Under the pieces are notes generated by a model. It was not told the origin of the DNA. It made no database searches and saw only the letters and a program-made list of their open reading frames with translations. DNA of 40,285 nucleotides from Candidatus Eiseniibacteriota bacterium (lineage in GTDB: Bacteria; Joyebacterota; Joyebacteria; Joyebacterales; Joyebacteraceae). Below, in pieces: positions 15,104 through 23,286 of this stretch. The position numbers and the translations under genes are program-made. The number at the start of each line of letters is the position of its first letter. Position 1 is the first letter of the stretch. The stretch lies in the NCBI GenBank assembly GCA_030595835.1, contig JAUVLG010000017.1, positions 1-40,285 on the forward strand, written 5' to 3'.

Positions 15104-16753
15104 ATGAGTTTTCAGGAGAAGCTGTCCATTGTGCTCGCAGCCCGCGACGTCTTCGACAACGTCTCGAGGACGCAGATGATAAAGGACGCCGTGTCTCACC
15201 GCGAGGCCATCCCGGCCGCGTGCGGCGCGCTCGCCACCTGGACTCCGCCCGAGTCCACCGGCCGGAGCCCGAAGGACACCTACATCGTCAGGAATCCGGA
15301 GAGCGAAGATACCATCGACTGGAACGCACCCAACAACATCCAGCTCGACGCCGACACGTTTGATATGGTTCTCGAGGACTGTCTGGCGACGCTCGAGGGG
15401 ACGGACCGCGTCTACGTGACCGATAGGCTGGTTGGCGCTGACCCGGCCTACGCGCTGCCCGTTCACACCATCGCCGATCAGGCGCTCTCCGCGCTGTTCA
15501 CAGACAACATGTTTCGCCCGTGGTCCGACGGGACCGCCTCGGTGAGCTGCTTCAGCGATCGTCACTTCACGCTCATCGCCCTTCCGTATCACAAACTTGA
15601 TCCGTCGCGTTACGATGGGCGCCTTCGTGTGGACCCGACGCTCGGTCACACGTCGACGATGTGTGTCGCCATGGACTTCGACCGGCGCATCGGCGTGGTC
15701 TACGGTTCGGCCTACGGCGGAAGCATCAAGAAACTCATCTTCACCGTGATGAACTACATGCTCCCGGGGGAGGGGATACTCCCCTTGCACTGCAGCGCCA
15801 ACGAGGGGTCCGACGGAAGGAGTGCCTTGCTCCTCGGTCTGTCCGGGACGGGCAAGACGACGCTCTCTGCCGACGCGTCGCGCGCGCTCCTGGGCGACGA
15901 CGAGCACGGCTGGAACGAGGAGGGCATCGCGAACTTCGAGTACGGCTGCTACGCGAAGCTCATCGATCTCGATCCCAAGACGGAACCCGAGATTCACAGC
16001 GCGTGCTTCCACGAGGACAAGGTAGAGAAGCACGGCGCCATCATCGAGAACGCGATGATGTACCCGTGGGGCGAGTTCGACCTGTTCGACCAGCGGTACA
16101 CGCCCAACTCGCGCGGTTCCTACCCGCTGCGATACCTGGAGAACATCAAGGAGCCACCGCGCGCCGGTCATCCATCGACGATTCTCTTCCTGACGGCGGA
16201 CGCCAACGGTGTCATCCCGCCCGTCTCGAGGCTCAGCCGCGAACAGGCGATGTTCTGGTTCCTCATGGGTTACACGAGCAAGCTGGCGGGGACGGAGACG
16301 GGTATCGTCGACCCGGTCAGCACATTCTCGCGTTTCTTCGGCGCGCCGTTCATGCCGAGGAACCCGGATGTCTACGCGAGGATGCTGGGCGAGAAGATGG
16401 ACACGCACGGCGCCACCGTCTATCTCGTTAACACGGGTTGGACGGGAGGTCCCTATGGCGTCGGGCACCGCATCAGCCTGCCTCTCACGCGGACGATAGT
16501 GAACGCCGCGCTCGACGGGAAGCTCGAGGATGTTGAGTACGAGTGCGATCCCATCTTCAAGATATCTGTTCCCAAGACCTGCCCGGGCATCGACGACCCG
16601 TCGATCCTCAAGCCCGTCAACACGTGGGACGACGCCGCTGCCTACGAGGAGCGTGCTGGTAAGCTCGCGGCCGATTTCGCCGAGAGCTACGAGAAATCGT
16701 ACGGGGACAAGGGCATCGACGCCGCGGTTGCGGCGGAGTGCCCCGGGACCTGA
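15104..16753 (+). CDS. pckA: phosphoenolpyruvate carboxykinase (ATP)
   Basis: 549 residues from ATG 15104 (AGAGG upstream; sequence before it contains tandem repeats and is non-coding). It converts oxaloacetate plus ATP to phosphoenolpyruvate plus CO2, the first step of gluconeogenesis, in the cytoplasm. Diagnostic segments are YGGSIKKLIFTVMNY, the kinase P-loop GLSGTGKTTLSAD (about 245-257), GDDEHGW and FEYGCYAKLIDL, and NTGWTGGPYGVG near the C-terminus. The length fits the ATP-dependent family (about 520-550). It lies 29 bases upstream of the glycogen phosphorylase gene, so the two are probably co-transcribed and serve carbohydrate synthesis and reserve use. Confidence 0.97.
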   Translation: MSFQEKLSIVLAARDVFDNVSRTQMIKDAVSHREAIPAACGALATWTPPESTGRSPKDTYIVRNPESEDTIDWNAPNNIQLDADTFDMVLEDCLATLEGTDRVYVTDRLVGADPAYALPVHTIADQALSALFTDNMFRPWSDGTASVSCFSDRHFTLIALPYHKLDPSRYDGRLRVDPTLGHTSTMCVAMDFDRRIGVVYGSAYGGSIKKLIFTVMNYMLPGEGILPLHCSANEGSDGRSALLLGLSGTGKTTLSADASRALLGDDEHGWNEEGIANFEYGCYAKLIDLDPKTEPEIHSACFHEDKVEKHGAIIENAMMYPWGEFDLFDQRYTPNSRGSYPLRYLENIKEPPRAGHPSTILFLTADANGVIPPVSRLSREQAMFWFLMGYTSKLAGTETGIVDPVSTFSRFFGAPFMPRNPDVYARMLGEKMDTHGATVYLVNTGWTGGPYGVGHRISLPLTRTIVNAALDGKLEDVEYECDPIFKISVPKTCPGIDDPSILKPVNTWDDAAAYEERAGKLAADFAESYEKSYGDKGIDAAVAAECPGT

Positions 16754-16782
16754 GCCGACCCCAACTGAATCTGGAGCCAGAC

Positions 16783-18498
16783 ATGAGCGAACGCACAGAC
16801 GCGGGCGTCGTCGCCTACTTCTCCATGGAAATGGCCCTGGACCCCGCCATGCCGACCTACAGCGGTGGGCTCGGCGTGCTTTCCGGTGACACCCTCCGGG
16901 CGGCCGCCGACGTGGGCCTCAGCATGGTCGCCGTGACGTTGCTGCACAATGAGGGCTTTTTCACACAGGTGCTGGACGTGCGGGGGAAGCAGCTGGAGCG
17001 GCCCGTTAGCTGGGACCCCGAGGAGTTCCTCGATCGGCTCGACACGAGGGTGGTCGTGGAGATGGAGGGACGGCAGGTTCACATCTGTGCCTGGCGCTAC
17101 ACGGCCAAGGGCGTCCTGGGCGACGAGGTCTGCGCTTACATGCTTGACACGGACCTGCCCGAGAACTCACCGGAGGATCGCGAGATAACCTCACGGCTAT
17201 ACGGTGGCGACGAGCGCAACCGCCTGCGGCAGGAGATGGTACTCGGACCGGGCGGAATCGCGATGCTGCGGGCGCTGGGCTACGAGAATATCGTGACGTG
17301 TCACATGAACGAGGGGCACTCGGCGTTGCTTGTCTTCTCGCTTCTCAAAGAGGAAATGCGGCGGGACGAGGAAGCGGATATGGCTGAACTCATGCAGCGC
17401 GTGCGCGACAGATGCGTGTTCACGACGCACACGCCGGTCCCCGCCGGGCACGACCAGTTCCCTCCGGAGCTCGTGTCCGCCGTACTCGGGCCGGAGTCGT
17501 TCGGCAAACTAGCGGAGTACGGCTGCCTGCTGGACGGCCATCTCAACATGACCTACCTGGGGCTCCACTGTTCGCGCTACATCAACGGCGTCTCGATGCG
17601 GCACGAGCAGGTGACCGAGAGCATGTTTCCGGGATATCCGGTCGACTCGGTGACAAACGGGGTGCACGCCGTCACGTGGACGGCGCCGCCGTTCCGCGAG
17701 CTCTTCGACAGGCACATTCCGGAGTGGAGGCGCGACAATCGTTACCTGCGGTACGCGGTGGGCATAGAGCACATGGAGATAATGGAGGCGCATGTTGAGG
17801 CGAAGCGCGCGCTGATGAAGGAGGTGCGGGTCCGGACAGGCGTTACGCTCGACCCTGGCGCCATGACCATCTCATTCGCCCGCCGCTCCACGCCCTACAA
17901 GCGCGCGGACATGCTCTTGAGCGACCTCGACAGGCTCAGGAAGATCGCGGACTCCGTGGGTCCCCTGCAGATAATCTACGCGGGCAAGGCGCATCCGAAG
18001 GACGAAGCGGGGAAGGAGCTCATCGGGAGGATCTTCCAGCTGGGCGAGCAGCTACGGGGCGACGTCCGCGTCGTCTACATTCCGGACTACGGGATGCGCG
18101 TCGCGAGCTACCTCGTCGCCGGCGTGGACCTCTGGGTCAACACGCCGAACAAGCCTCGCGAGGCCTCCGGCACGAGCGGGATGAAGGCCGCCATGAACGG
18201 CGTGCCCAGCCTGAGCGTGCTGGACGGGTGGTGGATAGAGGGGCACATCGAGGGTGTCACGGGGTGGGCCGTAGGTGAGGGGTGGAGGGTGGAGAGCAAC
18301 GACGAAGTCGAGGCCGAATCGCTGTTCGACAAGCTCGAGTTCGTCATTGGTCCGCTCTTCTACAGCCGCCCGGATGAGTTCGCGCGCGTCATGAGGTACG
18401 CGATAGCTCTGAACGGCGCCTTCTTCAACTCGCAGCGCATGCTCTCCCAGTACGTTCACAATGTCTACAGATTGGAGGCCGGACCGTGGGCAAGTTGA
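16783..18498 (+). CDS. glgP: alpha-glucan (glycogen/starch) phosphorylase, short form
   Basis: 571 residues from ATG 16783 (CTGGAG upstream). A GT35-family phosphorylase of the compact type (TIGR02094-like), which releases glucose 1-phosphate from alpha-1,4-glucans. Key segments: YFSMEMALD...TYSGGLGVLSGD near the start, HMNEGHSALL, TTHTPVPAGHDQF, VTNGVHAVTW, FARRSTPYKRADML, and the PLP-binding EASGTSGMKAAMNG with the Lys at about residue 467. The short form lacks the regulatory N-terminal domain of classical phosphorylases, so allosteric control is unlikely. The 3' end overlaps the next gene by 13 bases. Confidence 0.93.
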   Translation: MSERTDAGVVAYFSMEMALDPAMPTYSGGLGVLSGDTLRAAADVGLSMVAVTLLHNEGFFTQVLDVRGKQLERPVSWDPEEFLDRLDTRVVVEMEGRQVHICAWRYTAKGVLGDEVCAYMLDTDLPENSPEDREITSRLYGGDERNRLRQEMVLGPGGIAMLRALGYENIVTCHMNEGHSALLVFSLLKEEMRRDEEADMAELMQRVRDRCVFTTHTPVPAGHDQFPPELVSAVLGPESFGKLAEYGCLLDGHLNMTYLGLHCSRYINGVSMRHEQVTESMFPGYPVDSVTNGVHAVTWTAPPFRELFDRHIPEWRRDNRYLRYAVGIEHMEIMEAHVEAKRALMKEVRVRTGVTLDPGAMTISFARRSTPYKRADMLLSDLDRLRKIADSVGPLQIIYAGKAHPKDEAGKELIGRIFQLGEQLRGDVRVVYIPDYGMRVASYLVAGVDLWVNTPNKPREASGTSGMKAAMNGVPSLSVLDGWWIEGHIEGVTGWAVGEGWRVESNDEVEAESLFDKLEFVIGPLFYSRPDEFARVMRYAIALNGAFFNSQRMLSQYVHNVYRLEAGPWAS

Positions 18499-19223
18499 TT
18501 GCCGCAGCCATCATCGCGTTGGTGTTCGTGGTCGCAGGGTGCAGTGATTCGAGCGGTCCCGGCGATGTCGACGGGGCGGAGTACCCCGACATCCCGGGGC
18601 TGGTGGCCTTCTATCAGTTCGACGGGAACCTCGATGACTCGAGCGAGAATGGACATGACGGGACCGGCACCGCCGGCATCTTTTACGTCAGCGACCACAA
18701 CGGCGCCGCGTCGTCTGCCGTCTACGTGGACGGCTCGAACAACAGAGTCTCGATCGCCAACCGCGGTGCGTTCGATTTCGTCGGGGCCTTCACGGTGGCA
18801 GGTTGGATCATGCCTGGCCTCGGGGATTACACGTACGCCTGCGTCATAGACAAGGGATATGCCGATGGTGACTGGTCGGTCGGGACGAACGGGGCGGACT
18901 CACTTGCGGTGCATCCGCTCTACTTCTACGTCGGTACGCACTCACACTCGTTCTCCGTGAACGACGCCGTCCCCGTGGGACAAGACGTCTGGACACACTT
19001 CGCGTGCTCGTTCAACGACACGACGAACGTTGCCATGCTCTACGTCAACGGGGCGTTCGCCGTTTCCGACACTTACGGCATCGCCATCACGCCATCCGGC
19101 AGGGACCTGTGGATAGGGACGTCTCACTGGGGCGACTCCTACACGGGCGCCATCGACCAGGTGGCGATCTTCGGCCGCGTGCTGTCGGGCGCCGAGGTGT
19201 CCGAGCTCTACGACTTCGATTAG
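18486..19223 (+). CDS. LamG-domain lipoprotein
   Basis: 245 residues from GTG 18486, beginning inside the end of glgP. A lipoprotein signal ends in VVAGC (Cys 19). Residues ~37-245 form a LamG/concanavalin-like jelly roll: LVAFYQFDGNLDDSSENGHDG, then AAVYVDGSNN-type strands, FTVAGWI, TYACVIDKG, WTHFACSF, MLYVNGAF, WIGTSHWGDSYTGAIDQVAI, LSGAEVSELYDF. This is the standard LamG_3 order. Such domains bind sugars or proteins at the cell surface. Overlap with glgP suggests co-transcription, and perhaps a glucan ligand, but that is only context. A hairpin terminator follows at 19280-19303. Confidence 0.85.
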   Translation: MGKLIAAAIIALVFVVAGCSDSSGPGDVDGAEYPDIPGLVAFYQFDGNLDDSSENGHDGTGTAGIFYVSDHNGAASSAVYVDGSNNRVSIANRGAFDFVGAFTVAGWIMPGLGDYTYACVIDKGYADGDWSVGTNGADSLAVHPLYFYVGTHSHSFSVNDAVPVGQDVWTHFACSFNDTTNVAMLYVNGAFAVSDTYGIAITPSGRDLWIGTSHWGDSYTGAIDQVAIFGRVLSGAEVSELYDFD

Positions 19224-19279
19224 GCGTTGGGGCCGGCTGACGCGGGCCGGCGCCGCGCTGAGACGCATGAACACACCAG

Positions 19280-19303
19280 GAGGCGGGCTTTCGGGCCCGC
19301 CTC
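19280..19303 (+). terminator. intrinsic terminator after the pckA-glgP-LamG unit
   Basis: GAGGCGGGC (19280-19288), loop TTTCGG, GCCCGCCTC (19295-19303), then TTTG and CCCTTTGATTT. A 9-bp perfect stem followed by T-rich sequence on the plus strand. Confidence 0.75.
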
Positions 19304-19311
19304 TTTGCCCT

Positions 19312-19339
19312 TTGATTTCGTGCCTTCTGTCCGTATCAT
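19312..19339 (+). promoter_or_regulatory. promoter for the methyltransferase gene
   Basis: TTGATT (19312-19317), 16 bases, TATCAT (19334-19339). The -10 matches 5/6. Transcription near 19346 would give a very short leader, with the GGGAGG at 19346-19351 almost at the 5' end before TTG 19360. It follows the preceding terminator directly, which fits the start of a new unit. Confidence 0.45.
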
Positions 19340-19359
19340 GCGGGCGGGAGGAAGAGCAC

Positions 19360-20070
19360 TTGAGCGAGACAAGAGAGCAGCTGTTTGACGAATGGGCCGC
19401 GTCGTACGACGAATCGGTCGACGGGTACTCGGGCTTCCCCTTCGAAGGGTACGAGCAGGTGCTCGACCTCATAGCGAAACGCGCGAGTGTCGAGGTCGGT
19501 ATGGACGTGCTCGATCTCGGCATCGGCACGGGCAATCTCACCGCGCGCTTCATCGACCGCGACTGCGCCGTCCTGGGTCTGGACTTCTCGGTTGAGATGC
19601 TGGCGAAGGTGCACCGCAAGTACCCGCGGATGGAACTCCTCAAAGCGGATATCAAAGGCGACTGGCCGATCGACGTGGACAGGCACTTCGATCGCATCGT
19701 GTCGGCCTACGTCCTCCACGAATTCGACCTCGAGTCAAAGATAGGACTTCTGCGGAAGCTCGCCTGCGACCATCTGTTTGAAGGGGGCCGTGTGGTGGTG
19801 GGGGACATCTCCTTCCCGACCAGGACCGTCCGGGACGAGGCAGAGAAACGTTTCAGCGGTACCTGGGACGAGGAGAGACAGAGGTGGGAGGGCAGTCTCT
19901 GGGATGAGGACGAGCACTACTGGGCCGCCGATGAGGCGATCGAGGCGCTGACAGCGGTGGGCCTGACCGCGAGCTACGCGCAGGTCTCGTTCTGTGGGGG
20001 TGTATACGTCATCGAACGGGTGGGCGCCGAGTGCAAGGACGCCGGCGGGTTGGATGAGGACGACAGCTGA
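19360..20070 (+). CDS. class I SAM-dependent methyltransferase
   Basis: 236 residues. TTG 19360 is chosen because GGGAGG lies 8 bases upstream, and because the more 5' ATG at 19267 would place the terminator hairpin inside the gene. The protein starts MSETREQLFDEWAASYDESV, then the SAM-binding motif VLDLGIGTGNLT (about 50-61), a GLDFS acidic-loop motif, and VLHEF. It resembles the YrrT/UbiE-type small-molecule methyltransferases. The substrate cannot be told. An acetyltransferase and a small membrane protein follow in the same direction. Confidence 0.85.
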   Translation: MSETREQLFDEWAASYDESVDGYSGFPFEGYEQVLDLIAKRASVEVGMDVLDLGIGTGNLTARFIDRDCAVLGLDFSVEMLAKVHRKYPRMELLKADIKGDWPIDVDRHFDRIVSAYVLHEFDLESKIGLLRKLACDHLFEGGRVVVGDISFPTRTVRDEAEKRFSGTWDEERQRWEGSLWDEDEHYWAADEAIEALTAVGLTASYAQVSFCGGVYVIERVGAECKDAGGLDEDDS

Positions 20071-20107
20071 GAGGTGGCGGAAGGACGCCGGCCGGGGAGA
20101 TTCAGCA

Positions 20108-20701
20108 ATGCCCGAAGACGAACGGCAGCACGTGGGTCCGCGTTTCATCATGGGGACGGACATCACGCTCAGACGGGTCACGCGCGACGACCTCCCGCAT
20201 ATTCGTCGGTGGCTCGACGATTCCGAGACGCGCGCGCTTATCGGAGCGGCCGTGCCCATGAGCGAGGAGGACGCGGCGAAGTGGTTCGAGCGGGTGGACG
20301 GCGACCCCTCACGGATCTGGTACGTCATCGTTGACGACGAGGATGACAGTGTCATCGGCGAGGCCGGCTTGCTCCGGTTGTTCCCCGAGTGGCGCACCAC
20401 GGACATGACCGTCATCGTCGGTGAGAAGGAGCGCAGAGGGAAAGGCCACGGGAGCGAGGCGGGGCGGCTTCTGCTCGATCTCGCGTTCAACTACCTGGGT
20501 TTGCACAGGGTGGCCATCGGCGTCGTCGGTTTCAACGAGGCGGCGCTCTCGTTCTGGAGGAAGCTGGGGTTTCGAGAGGAGGGCGTTCAGCGCGACGGGT
20601 ACTTCCACGATGGCGCCTTCCACGACTTCGTGATGATGAGCGTGCTTGAGGACGACTGGCGGGAGCAGCAGGGACGCCCGGTCGGACGAGGCGGGCAATG
20701 A
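20108..20701 (+). CDS. GNAT acetyltransferase (RimJ/RimL type)
   Basis: 197 residues from ATG 20108 (GGGGAGA 7 bases upstream). GNAT fold: ITLRRVTRDDLPHIRRWL at the start, then a beta-sheet core, and the acetyl-CoA P-loop ERRGKGHGSEAGRLLL (about 111-126; R-x-x-G-x-G/S). HRVAIGVVGFNEAALSFWRKLGF is the conserved C-terminal helix-strand, then EEGVQRDGYFHDGAFHD. The pattern is that of RimJ/RimL and SpeG-like N-acetyltransferases. The substrate is unknown. The stop overlaps the next ATG (ATGA). Confidence 0.88.
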   Translation: MPEDERQHVGPRFIMGTDITLRRVTRDDLPHIRRWLDDSETRALIGAAVPMSEEDAAKWFERVDGDPSRIWYVIVDDEDDSVIGEAGLLRLFPEWRTTDMTVIVGEKERRGKGHGSEAGRLLLDLAFNYLGLHRVAIGVVGFNEAALSFWRKLGFREEGVQRDGYFHDGAFHDFVMMSVLEDDWREQQGRPVGRGGQ

Positions 20702-21123
20702 GAATCGGGCGTGCGATTCTCCACGGGTTTGCCCTGGCCGTGTTCACGCTCGTCGCCATGACGGCGGGGTTCGCGGTCTACAGCATGGTTGGACTGAGGA
20801 ACCAGATCGCGGTTCAGGTGCTGACAGCGGGCGTCGTATGCGTCGTGGGGTTCGCGGTCTGGGGTTTCGTCGTCCACAGGTTGTCCCGGGGCAGGTTTTC
20901 CATCGCCGATCTCAAGGAGCTCGGCGTTGCGTACGCGGCGGCGCTACTGTGGGCGCCGGTGCTGTTCGTCCCGGTGCACTACATTACTCAGGGTTATCTG
21001 ACGGGTTTCGGAAACATACTGTCGACGTGGCTGTTTCAGGTGCCGTTCAATCTGCTCGCGCTGATGGTGGCGAACGGGCGGCTGCTTGAAGACGCCGCAG
21101 CCGACACGAGGAGTGACGGCTAG
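20698..21123 (+). CDS. four-helix membrane protein, unknown function
   Basis: 141 residues. Hydrophobic segments lie at about 6-28, 35-59, 75-97 and 101-122. A short basic loop (HRLSRGRF) and the segment ADLKELGVAYAAALLWAPVL lie between, and the C-terminus is hydrophilic and acidic. It is co-translated with the acetyltransferase (4-base overlap). No family is recognised. Confidence 0.7.
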   Translation: MRIGRAILHGFALAVFTLVAMTAGFAVYSMVGLRNQIAVQVLTAGVVCVVGFAVWGFVVHRLSRGRFSIADLKELGVAYAAALLWAPVLFVPVHYITQGYLTGFGNILSTWLFQVPFNLLALMVANGRLLEDAAADTRSDG

Positions 21124-21176
21124 CAGGTATCACGCGGGAAGTTGGACGGCGTGATCCACTCAGAAGGAGGACGACG

Positions 21177-21806
21177 ATGCTGTGTTCGAACGTGCTCAAG
21201 AGGTTGGCGCTCGCCGCGGTCGTGTGCGCACTGGCCGCAACGGTGCTCGCGGGATGCGGCACCAGGGTCGAGAACGTTGACCCACGTACGGAGGGTTACC
21301 TCAGCGGGCGCTGGAACGATTCCGACGCGCGCGCAGTCGCCGAAGAACTGATCCCGCAGTGCCTCGGCAGCCCTTGGCTGCCCGAGTTCAGGGGTCAGCA
21401 TGGCGAGCAGAGGCCGCGGATCCTCATCGCGGACATGGAGAACAACACCAGCGAGCACATCAGCACGGACGTTTTCATGAACGAGCTGCAGCGTGTTCTC
21501 ATTAACTCCGGCGTGGTGCGGTTCGTTGCGGACGAAGTGGTGCGCGACGACCTGATGCGCGAGGTCGAGTGGCAGCGCGAGATGGCGAAGGGCGGCGGCG
21601 TTTCCGATGACGTCGATCGTGGAGTCTCCGGGGCCGACTTCGTGATGCTCGGGATCGTCAACTCGGTCGTCGACCAGGAGAGCAAGAGCGCCATCGTCTA
21701 CTACAAGGTCGACCTGTCGCTCACCGATCTCAGGAACTGGGAGAAGGTCTGGATCGGGACCGCCGAGCGGAAACACCTGGTTGAAGGCGCGAAGGTCAGG
21801 TTCTAG
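21177..21806 (+). CDS. lpoB: penicillin-binding protein activator LpoB-like lipoprotein
   Basis: 209 residues, ATG 21177 with AAGGAGG upstream. The lipoprotein signal ends VLAGC (Cys 26). The following VDPRTEGYLSGRWNDSDARA is the LpoB-family hallmark, then LIADMENNTSEHISTDVF, LINSGVVRFVADE, ADFVMLGIVNSVVDQE, KVDLSLTDL and EKVWIGTAERK. Outer-membrane LpoB reaches through the periplasm to stimulate the glycan synthase PBP1b in enterobacteria; homologues in other phyla keep the CsgG-like fold. Only the presence of this protein is seen; its partner synthase is not in the window. The adjacent COG3014-type gene is its usual neighbour in many genomes. Confidence 0.9.
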   Translation: MLCSNVLKRLALAAVVCALAATVLAGCGTRVENVDPRTEGYLSGRWNDSDARAVAEELIPQCLGSPWLPEFRGQHGEQRPRILIADMENNTSEHISTDVFMNELQRVLINSGVVRFVADEVVRDDLMREVEWQREMAKGGGVSDDVDRGVSGADFVMLGIVNSVVDQESKSAIVYYKVDLSLTDLRNWEKVWIGTAERKHLVEGAKVRF

Positions 21807-21808
21807 GA

Positions 21809-23206
21809 GTGAGATCGCGAAGTGTCCCTATGAGGGTCCGGGTTTGGGTCGCGCTCGTGTTGGCGTGCGCGCTGGCGGGTTGTTCTCAGCACGCACGCGT
21901 GCTCTGCGAGCCGCTGGAGCTCATGTATAGCGGGGACGCAGCTGCGGCGGTCATCGCCATCGACGAGACGAAACTCGCCGAGTCCGACAGGGACCGCTTC
22001 CTCTATCACGCGCAGCGCGGGCACCTGCTGCACCTCGCGGGCGACTTCGAGGCCAGCAACCGCGAGTTCAAGGCGGCGGCCGCCGTGTCGGACGAACTCG
22101 AGCCCTGGAGCGTCACGGAGACGTTGACGGACTACAGCCTCAACGAGACGGTTAAGGCCTACTCGGGCGAGGACTACGAGCGCGCGTACCTCCACTACTA
22201 CATGGCCCTGAACTATCTCAAGATGGACGACCTCCAGGCCGCGCTGGTCGAGTGCAGACGGCTCGACCAGGAGTTCCGGAAGCTCGACGCGCGCTACGAG
22301 GACGACGGGCGCTACCAGGAGGACGGGTTCATCCGCTATCTCTCCGGCCTCATATACGAGTCGGTGGGGTCTCGGGACGACGCGAGGGTCGATTTCAGGC
22401 TGGCCGCCCGTGCGTACGGGGGAGAGTGGGGCGGCGAGATGGGCGTCCCGACTCCGCTGGGGCTGGAGCGGTCACTCGAACGTCTGGAGGATTCATCGGG
22501 GCCGCAGACGGAGATAGTCGTGGTCATCGAGTCCGGCTGGGCTCCGTACAAGATCGAGAGGTCGGTCGAGGTGCCCATCCATCGAGCGCTCGTTCCGGAG
22601 GAAATGCGCGGCCGAACCAATCTGGCCGCCCTCGTGAAGGTGGCCTACCCCGAGTTCGTGAGCCCGTCCGGTGCGGGTGTGCCGTTCCGTGCGGGAGTTG
22701 CGGACTCGTCCGGCGGATTCACGTTCACGGAAACGGCCGAGAGAGTACAGGATCTGGATGCGCTCGCACACCTGGTACTGGAGCGCCGGAAGGCGGCCAT
22801 AGTGCTGCGGTCGACGTTGCGCGCCACCGTGAAGCAGGTCGCTCTCGCCCGCGCGAAACACGAAGTGGAGGAGCGCCGCGACAAGGACTCGGACAAGAAT
22901 CCGATCGCCCGCGTCGAGAACGACGGATCCCTCTTGAAGGCCATCTTCGGCTGGCTCTTCGAGAACCTGGCGACACGCCTCGTTGCGGAGACCGAGCAGG
23001 CTGACACTCGTAGCTGGGTGCTGCTTCCGGCCGAGATATGGATGGCGCGCATTCCGGTCGAACCCGGCGAGTATGAGGTGATGGTACAGGCTCTGGATGG
23101 AAGCGAACCGATCTCCCTCGGGCGCGTGAGCGTGGCGCGGGAGGAGAAGGTCTTCAGAAGCGCCCGTTTCTTCGGCGGGCCACATCCCGTACGGTGCGAT
23201 GACTGA
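21809..23206 (+). CDS. COG3014-type lipoprotein with helical (TPR-like) repeats
   Basis: 465 residues from GTG 21809, two bases after the lpoB stop; an ATG at 21830 is an equally possible start. The signal ends LACALAGC. Residues ~30-230 are helical with TPR-like spacing (GDAAAAVIAIDE, RGHLLHLAGDFEASNREFKAA, SGEDYERAYLHYYMALNYLK, LQAALVECRRLDQEF). A beta-rich second half has WAPYKIERSVEVPI and TRSWVLLPAEIWMARIPVEPG. This matches the COG3014 family, which is linked to LpoB (COG3417) and YcfL in proteobacteria. It presumably helps peptidoglycan synthesis control, but its molecular role is unknown. Confidence 0.78.
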   Translation: MRSRSVPMRVRVWVALVLACALAGCSQHARVLCEPLELMYSGDAAAAVIAIDETKLAESDRDRFLYHAQRGHLLHLAGDFEASNREFKAAAAVSDELEPWSVTETLTDYSLNETVKAYSGEDYERAYLHYYMALNYLKMDDLQAALVECRRLDQEFRKLDARYEDDGRYQEDGFIRYLSGLIYESVGSRDDARVDFRLAARAYGGEWGGEMGVPTPLGLERSLERLEDSSGPQTEIVVVIESGWAPYKIERSVEVPIHRALVPEEMRGRTNLAALVKVAYPEFVSPSGAGVPFRAGVADSSGGFTFTETAERVQDLDALAHLVLERRKAAIVLRSTLRATVKQVALARAKHEVEERRDKDSDKNPIARVENDGSLLKAIFGWLFENLATRLVAETEQADTRSWVLLPAEIWMARIPVEPGEYEVMVQALDGSEPISLGRVSVAREEKVFRSARFFGGPHPVRCDD

Positions 23207-23286
23207 CGCCCGGCGACCGGGGCGCGCACGTTACGAGACGTCCGGACGGGGGCCGCGAGCTTCGCTGCTCCCGGGACGGGAGGACG

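Noticed and set aside
19267-19359. Upstream start of the methyltransferase at 19267
   Set aside because: It would run through the terminator hairpin and promoter; TTG 19360 has a good ribosome site.
20108-20701. The GNAT protein as a bacterial ceramide synthase partner of the lipid operon
   Set aside because: It is short (197 residues), RimJ/RimL-like, and lies 7 kb away in another unit.
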